A stretch of 64,000 nucleotides of DNA from Aplectana chamaeleonis (Eukaryota; Nematoda; Chromadorea; Rhabditida; Cosmocercidae), in contig JAPDOI010000276.1 of the NCBI GenBank assembly GCA_029168955.1, positions 874,501 to 938,500 of the forward strand. The letters are read 5' to 3'. A program made the translations under genes and the position numbers. Shown here piece by piece: positions 10,168 through 17,200 of this stretch (positions within the stretch are counted from its first letter, which is position 1; every line of letters starts with the position of its first letter). Under the pieces are notes generated by a model. It was not told where the DNA came from. It ran no database searches and saw only the letters and a program-made list of their open reading frames with translations.

Positions 10168-10656
10168 AAGGCACTGTTCGCGATAAACTTCAATCTCGAA
10201 TTATCCATGACGAACGCTTCTCGTGGCTCTCAGAAGCAGAACGGCGTCGAAAAAAAACGGGACGAAAAGCTACCCCGGAGCCGCAAAACGGTTCCGTAAA
10301 GTGGGCAAACCCGCCGCTGTGGGCAAGTCCCGCCTCTTCCCGCCCCTCGACGTGAACAAAGGAACACTCGAAATCGTCAGTTGAGCGATGGTTTCCGATC
10401 AAAAGCCCCGTTCTTCCCTTCATTCTCAACTTCTCTCTTTACTCAGGTCAGCTCGCATACATTGGCTGCAAAAGACGGAAGTTACAAGCCTCGGACAACT
10501 CGTCCTCCATTTTCCCTAGCTCAATTTTTGAGGGACCATAACTCCATTCCCAGAAGTTCTTGTACGATTCCAGAAGCATCATTGGAATCAGAATGGTACC
10601 GGTTCCAAGATAGGCCAAAAAAACAGAGTAGCGATTTTTATCGCGCACAGTGCCTT
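10168..10656. mobile_element. 489-bp inverted-repeat element (AAGGCACTGT ends)
   Basis: Terminal inverted repeats AAGGCACTGTTCGCGATAAA and its near-complement (one mismatch) bound the element. TA is present directly outside both ends (10,166-10,167 and 10,657-10,658), and a TTAA duplication is equally compatible with the flanks. The interior has open frames on the minus strand but nothing resembling a transposase, so it is non-autonomous. Same terminal family as 8,489-8,924. A solitary end-like word, aacactgccttta, is also seen near 23,664. Confidence 0.75.
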
Positions 10657-10659
10657 TAA

Positions 10660-11253
10660 GGCGCGGCTTTTTCACTTGTCGAGCTGGTACGGAGTACGCA
10701 AGGATGAGCAGGGCTACACAAATTTCGGACAGTCTTGCCACTTTGAGAAAACAGCTCTCTTGCTACCTGCACTAGGGTTATTCATTTGTTTTCCGTGGCA
10801 TTTAGGTTTTCCTAGTTGAATATGGCTTTGAAATTCCATCGCTCCTTTTTTTCATTGTGCGTCTACCATGTTTTATATTTTTTGCTCTCTTCTTATTGCT
10901 ATTTTGTTTTGCTGCGTTTTACATGTGCATCACATGTAATAAATTTGAATTTGATAAAGCTAAGAAATGGCAGTAAAAGAAAAATGATCTCATAATGCGC
11001 TCGAAGAATTTTTCTTGCAACGGTTTCATCGTTTTGAGGCCCAGCTATTTTCACACAAGTTTGAACATTATGCTATAGTGGATCTGCTGACGGACCACGA
11101 CTCCCGTAGTCGAGTCTTGGATAGGTTAATACATTGAACATGATAAAGTGTGGAAAATCGTCCTTGTGGCGGAGAAATCAATTTTTGAAAAGTGTGTCCC
11201 ACCGGTGGGACATGTGGTCGCGAATGGGTTAAAAAGCGTGTCTTTTCTTGCAG
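10660..11253. other. Region upstream of the first detected WAPL exon
   Basis: No coding feature supported. It ends in TCTTTTCTTGCAG at 11,241-11,253, a good nematode-like splice acceptor in front of the first WAPL exon detected. Part or all is therefore probably intron. Confidence 0.5.
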
Positions 11254-14200
11254 CCTCTTATTCCGCAAATAGCTTTCAGTCAGCATTTTGCTCATATATT
11301 TGTCGTTCAATCTCTTCAGAGCTGTGTTGCACGAAACTTGGCCAGGTGCCAGGTTTTTTACCGCTTTGCCTCTCCTCGTATACGTTCCTCGCTCCGAAGT
11401 TTGCCCCAGAAGACAAGAAGTTTGATCTCTATGTTATGGTAAGTCGTGTATGTTGGCTTACCTATGCTTTTTCCAGGGTGGTCGTCTCGTGGCGCCAGAC
11501 TGTGAGGAGGGCGGGCAGATCAGTAGGAAAGGCTGTCACACCTATTGGTTAAGGCCACTTTTGCAATCATTAGCGCTGCCTAGCCCTTCCCACTGATCTG
11601 CCCGCCCTTCTCACTGTCTGGCGCCACAAGACGACCACCCCTATTTCCACTGCATTCAAGCATCTCGTTAAGATGACGTCCTTGTGTGTTAATTTGGTCG
11701 AGAGGTGTAACTCGAATCGGCGTAAGCTTATTGAGACCACCGTGAAAGTTCATGCTGATAATGGTGAAGTCACGGAGCACAAAGCGCTCGATGCGCTTTC
11801 CATCGTATGAGAATTGCATTGCTTTTCACCCTGTGTTTCGATCTGTATTGAGTCGCATTTTCAGTTGTTCACCGTTCACGAAGCGAAAGCCCGAAATATT
11901 GATGAGGACCTTGACAAAGATCTGGCTTTTGAGGTATTTCAGAGGCCTTACTGACGGTTCGAGTTGGGAGACTAATCTTGTAAAACTATTTAATAGTAAT
12001 AGTAATTAAGTTTAGGAGCCTAACGATGAAGAGAACAATGACACTGACGAAGAAAGGGACGACGGTCGTTTGGATCGAGCGAAACTGAATGACATGAATG
12101 AGAGTGAAATGCTTCAAGCCGTGCAAAACGCTATGAGCAAGGTAGGTTTACGTAGAAAAATGTTCCGTACTATCTCATTTTTCTACGCTTTCCATGCTGT
12201 GGTAGGGAATGTTTCCTGAAATTTTAAGGCGTCTGCTCACATGGAGGACAGTGTCGTTGCTTCATATGTCGCTCTGCTGATTGGATGTTTATTGCAGCAG
12301 AATGAGGTACACTGAAAATATAGTGTGTGGTCAAAGCAGTTTTTATTTAGAAGTCGACAAAATTTTTGTATTCACCTCATGTTGAAGCATTAATTGAGTG
12401 ATGGAGTAATAGATAAGGGCTCAAATAAATGAGAAAATCGCTTAGGGGGTACATTCAAATCAGCAAACGTGAGGAAAACCTTTGAGGAAAAAGTCATGCG
12501 GGCGTTCTATGTCGGCAGCAGCATTACCACTCGGAAAATTATGGCAAGCGGGAAGAGGGGAGGATATGGACATGGGCGGATTGTATTCAGTAAACCGTGG
12601 GTGGCTCATAACATTAAAATACTTGTGAGAAGAACACAAATCGTACCCTCTGGTTGGGAGCCTGATTTAGTGCGTGGAATTGCAGACTTGCGTCGTGAGG
12701 GCGCGACGCATCGCTTTCGTACGATCAAAGAACTAGGAAAAACATTCAAAATGTAGAAAAACACGCACACGAACAGCTGACGAGGGGCGGGCGTGGAAGC
12801 TCGTACGAAAGCGATGCGTCGCGCCCCCACGACGCAAGTCCGCTATTGCACACACTAAATCAGGCCCGGAACCAGAGGATACATGATGGCCCCATAGCAA
12901 TGGGGAAGCAGGTCGAGGAGCAACACAGCCAGCCAGGGGAACCCTGAACTTTTACAAAACGTTGTTACGAGTGAGCAGTTCAGCTGCAGAGTAAATACAT
13001 TAGTTAAATTAGCGGCGTTCAAGTGAGCGTAGAAACTTTATTCATTACTTTTTTCATTATTCATCAATTTTGAAACGGCAAAATGTGTAACTAAATATGG
13101 GAAAGGCTAAAAAAACAACCCCTAATATATCATAATTATTTGCCCAATGTTCAATGTCGTTATTAGAAACAACACACATGAAAAAAAAAGATCAGAAATT
13201 GACAACTGAGTGGCTGCGTTGACCCATTAACCAAACTAGCGGCGCGTGGGTTGATAAGTTGATGAATCGCCGAAGCTATCTCAGGAAACTGGGGCGTCGA
13301 CAACAGGTTGATCCGCCCACCATAAGTCACCTCTGGCCAACGCGCCGATATTCGGCGGGGCCGCGGCCGCGACTTATGAACTAATCGATTTCGAGCTGTT
13401 GCTCAACTAGCGTTTTCGCGCTCTAGACGAAAGGGGAGTTTACGACGCATTTTAGGCATCGTTCAAATGACAAGAGTGCAGCCGGTTCATTTACCCTAGT
13501 TTACGGTAAATTCACCCCGCCCCGCCTCTGGAGGCACTGCCCATGCGGTGGCGGCCATAGTGGAAACTGGGCGACCCAGCCGCGACGCATGGGTGTGCCG
13601 GCCGCGATGCGTGCCGGTATGCCTACTGCGACGCTATTAGTGTGCCGACCGTGACGCGTGTCGGTGTAAAATAGTTTCCAAGCTAGATGAAACAGTTCTG
13701 CAGGATGTTCATTGCAGCTAAATAGGACGCTAAACGTGTCAAATCAAAATGTCATGAGCCCGACAACAGGCGGACGTCGCTGAGCAACGCGTATGCCTCA
13801 GGCTGACAATGCGCGCGAATGAGATGACAACTTATCAACCTGTTGTCGACGCCCCAGTTCGCCTGAGGTGCTGAGTTGGACGGTTAAGGGCGCTAAGCGT
13901 GGGTTGGTACATTAAAGAATCCGGTCTCAGGTGATTAATGTTACTCGGTAAACCATAGTTTTGTAAAGTCTTAGACGGGGTTCGGCGCGAGGTGTGGAGC
14001 TCCACAGGGGATTTAAGAGTCGACCTCCGGAGGGGTGGAAGAAGGTCTGAGCTCCACCGGGAGACCAAGTGGACCATTCTGAATGGGGGTGTACGTTGTT
14101 TAGCATCATATTTTTCGAACGAAGATTTTGATTATACCCCTGGGGAGACCTGAGAAAAATCGCAAAAAATTTGACCAAATCACGCTCTCGGCGTGGGGGG

Positions 14201-17200
14201 TATGAGTAGAATTGGCCTTCTCCACACCTCGTGCGTTACCCTGGTATTAGATTTGGTTCAGAATTTCTCTGAGGTGTTCATCGGGGTGCCGAAGACAATT
14301 TTGAGGTCTACCTGTAGATTTCCGATGTATCAAAGCGGATTGCTCGAGCTAAATAGGAATATACTTACCGTAAATCATAGCATTTATTATTTTACAACAA
14401 ATGGCCCAGAATCGTGTTCAGCACCTCAAACAAAGCATCTTTAGAAGAATTTTGAGCCAAATTTGAGTGTTTCCTCCTGAAACACTCAAAAATTGCTTAG
14501 ATTCGTACGATTCGATACGATGGTTTGGAGGCTAAATCCACGTGGATTTTTAGGAGGCGTTCCAGAATTGACCAGAAAACATTTATTGACTCTTAAAATC
14601 TCATGGGTGCCACGGCCCCCTTAATGATCAGTATACAAAAGGCAGGGATTTTTCCAAAGTGAAGTTGATGGAATGATGACTTTTCAGCAGGATATTCTCA
14701 AGGTTGGATAATATGCTTGGAATTTTCAGGGTCATGCCGCTGTTGTTCGGTCCCACCTGCAAGATGGCTCATTCACCCCAATGATCGATCAGTTACAGCG
14801 TTTTCTCGATTTCATGAAAATTGCGGTGGGTGCTAAGTGACACTGTTAATTGTATCCGTTGCTCATATTTCTTATTTCTGCGATAGTGCAAAAAAGAGGT
14901 ATGGTGATACAGCAAGTCAAATGTGCTGTAGTGGGGGGGGGAGAGTTGGGCATGCATGTGGTCGCGGTGCGGCAAGTTTACATCCCGAATTCGCCACTCG
15001 AATATTACTCGTTGCGGGGTTATTAGCCTCCTTTGTGAAAAAATACCCCCCGACTCCTTGCAAAGGGTCGAAACCCCCGGTTGGGCGAAGTTTTGACTTA
15101 GGCGCGATACAATCACGGTTGCTGCCGAGATGTCGTACGTTCGCACCGTGGCAGTGTGGAGGAAAGAAGGTCACCTCCGTGCAAACCGACGTCAATCCCT
15201 TCGCGGAGAGGGTTTTTGTCATGGGAGAGGTGCTGGCTGGTTGCAGCTCTCCTGAGGATTCTTCTACAAATGGCCGGCGTCGAAAGGAATCCAGGACCCG
15301 CGAAGAAGAAGAAGTACCCATGCGACAGAGATGTGAATTGGTATGGAACCAGCGTCCAATGTTTTGGATGCCAAAGGTGGGTGCACTTCTCTTGTTCGGG
15401 TCTCAGTTCTGTGAGGCACCACGATTCTTCCTTTCGTTGTATTGTGTGCTCCGCCTCCAGTAACTCAAATTCTTCATCTACCAACCGCCCCCTATCTGTT
15501 GTACACATCAATCTAAACGGCCTTCGGACTAAGCTTTCTGAATTATCTCTCTTTGCCCGTACTCATCACCCGGATGTTATCATGGTCCAGGAGAAACCCT
15601 CTCCCTCTGCTACCTCTAGACATCCAAACATCCCGGGCATACTGCATATCATACTCCTAGGTCATCTCAAGGAGGCGGAGTCTCTACTTTTGTTCTGTCC
15701 TCTCTTTCTTCTCACATTAATCCACAACTCTTTCCAGCGATCACATCCCTGTCTTTGTCGATATTGATCTCTCTAACTCTCTTGCTCCCTATACAGGTGT
15801 TCGTCATCGTTCTTATCTTAATTTAGGCCTTGCAGACTGGAGCCTGTTTAGGGAGGTTGCGCTCCGCCAAGCGGGTGATTATCTGTGGAATGGCGATGTA
15901 CACCAGAAGGAGCGCCACCTATCTGATGCTATCTTGAAGGCCATGAAAGCTGCGATCCCTGAAGGCCGCTTAAAAATCTTCTTTCCCAACGTCATTAGGG
16001 AAACATTGCAGAAGATAAGGACAATGGACGCAAAGAGAGCCGCAGATCATCTTGACCCAGACATCGCTGCGCTGGATGATGAGATCAGGAAGGGCCTGGA
16101 CAGGCACAAGAAGGAAACTTGGGAAAAGTTCACTGAGAAGATGAACTTCAGAAATGATGCAGCAGCAACGTGGAAGGCCTTGAAAAAGATCTCCGGAAAG
16201 TTCACCTCCGCCGACAATTCCACGATTGAATTTGAAGGTGGAGTCTTCAAATCAGGGAAGAAGGCCGCAAATGCTCTTGGGAAGCATTTTTTCATCACTA
16301 AAACCAAAAGAGAGAAGCAGAATAGAATAACTGTACGGGAACTCTGTAAGTTGCCCCTCATGGATGTACAGGCCATAAAACGGCCAATGTCTCACCATCG
16401 ACTGCGTACCACGCGCTGCGCGACCGCACGCGCGTCGGGAGCAGACGGGTTTTGGCCGCCGCGCGACGAGTTTTGGCCGCCGCGCGACGTTTCGGCCGCC
16501 GCGCGGCGGCCAAAACTCGTCTGCTTCCGACGCACGTGCGGTCGCGCAGCGCGTGGTACGCAGTCGACGGTGAGACATTGGCAGTTTTATGGCCTGTAGA
16601 TGATGCAGTCACGCCTGCACAGGTCAAGAAGGTAATAAAGGAGAGGAGCAACTCGAAGGCATTAGGGCCAGACGGTTTGAGCCCTGCTGTCCTGAAGAGA
16701 GTGCCCAGTGAACTACTGCCCTTTATTGCTGACGTCATAAATACATCGTTTCGTACATGTACTTTACCCCAAAATTGGAAAGCGGCTCGTGTTATTCCAC
16801 TGCCGAAGCCGGGAAAGTCACCATCCACGTCTAAAGGGTACCGACCGATCAGTCTGCTCTCACCCATCGCCAAAATTGCCGAAAAACTGGTTGTGGAGGA
16901 GATCGCCGAGCATAACAGCCCACAGCAGCACCAACATGGTTTCCGTAAATTACATTCCACCACTACGGCCTTGTTGGAAATTGTGAGCTATGTGCTGGAC
17001 GGCTTCAATGCCACCAAACGCCAACGTACTGTTGGTGTGGCCCTCGACTTAACAAAGGCATTTGACACTGTCAATCTAGGCTTACTATCAGAGAGTCTGT
17101 TGAAGTCTACCATCAAGCCATGGCAGAAGCGGTGGATAACTGCCTTCACTAAAGGACGTCGGGCAAATGTGCTATTCCAGGGACATGTTTCCAATAGCAT

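Larger units (their letters stand above)
12307..14729 (+). other. WAPL intron of 2.4 kb filled with inverted repeats
   Basis: Donor GAG|gtacac at 12,306/12,307 and acceptor aattttcag at 14,721-14,729, phase 0 on both sides. Inside are the foldback at 12,647-12,878, an inverted repeat pair at 13,287-13,859, a short GC-rich minisatellite at 13,576-13,668 and a hairpin at 14,462-14,490. A 95-codon open frame at 12,469-12,756 overlaps the left arm of the first foldback and looks like repeat-derived sequence. Confidence 0.75.

Noticed and set aside
10448..10741. 97-codon minus-strand frame with a hydrophobic start as a membrane protein
   Set aside because: Most of it lies inside the 10,168-10,656 inverted-repeat element; no conserved domain.
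11574..11672. WAPL exon starting at 11,574 (after attag) inside the MITE
   Set aside because: In frame, but adds 33 residues with no counterpart in the conserved domain. The start at 11,673 gives the expected FD-to-NLVE spacing. Kept only as a possible isoform.
11580..11819. 79-codon minus-strand frame with FVLRDFTIISMNFHGGLNKL
   Set aside because: It is the antisense shadow of the WAPL exon 11,673-11,804 and of the MITE.
12469..12756. 95-codon plus-strand frame in the WAPL intron as a host gene
   Set aside because: Its 3' third lies in the left arm of a foldback. There is no known domain and no splice context; repeat-derived sequence is more likely.
14688..14702. A 15-nt micro-exon (caggatattctcaag) of WAPL between two TTTTCAG/GT sites
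   Set aside because: It keeps the frame, but the intron after it would be only 27 nt, too short to be spliced. Direct splicing to 14,730 explains the conserved protein better.
14837..15463. 208-codon plus-strand frame before the retrotransposon
   Set aside because: Overlaps the recognisable finger/endonuclease frame in a different phase and crosses intron sequence; no domain.
16358..16963. 201-codon minus-strand frame across the MITE and the RT
   Set aside because: Antisense to conserved RT motifs; arises from the palindromic GC-rich MITE.
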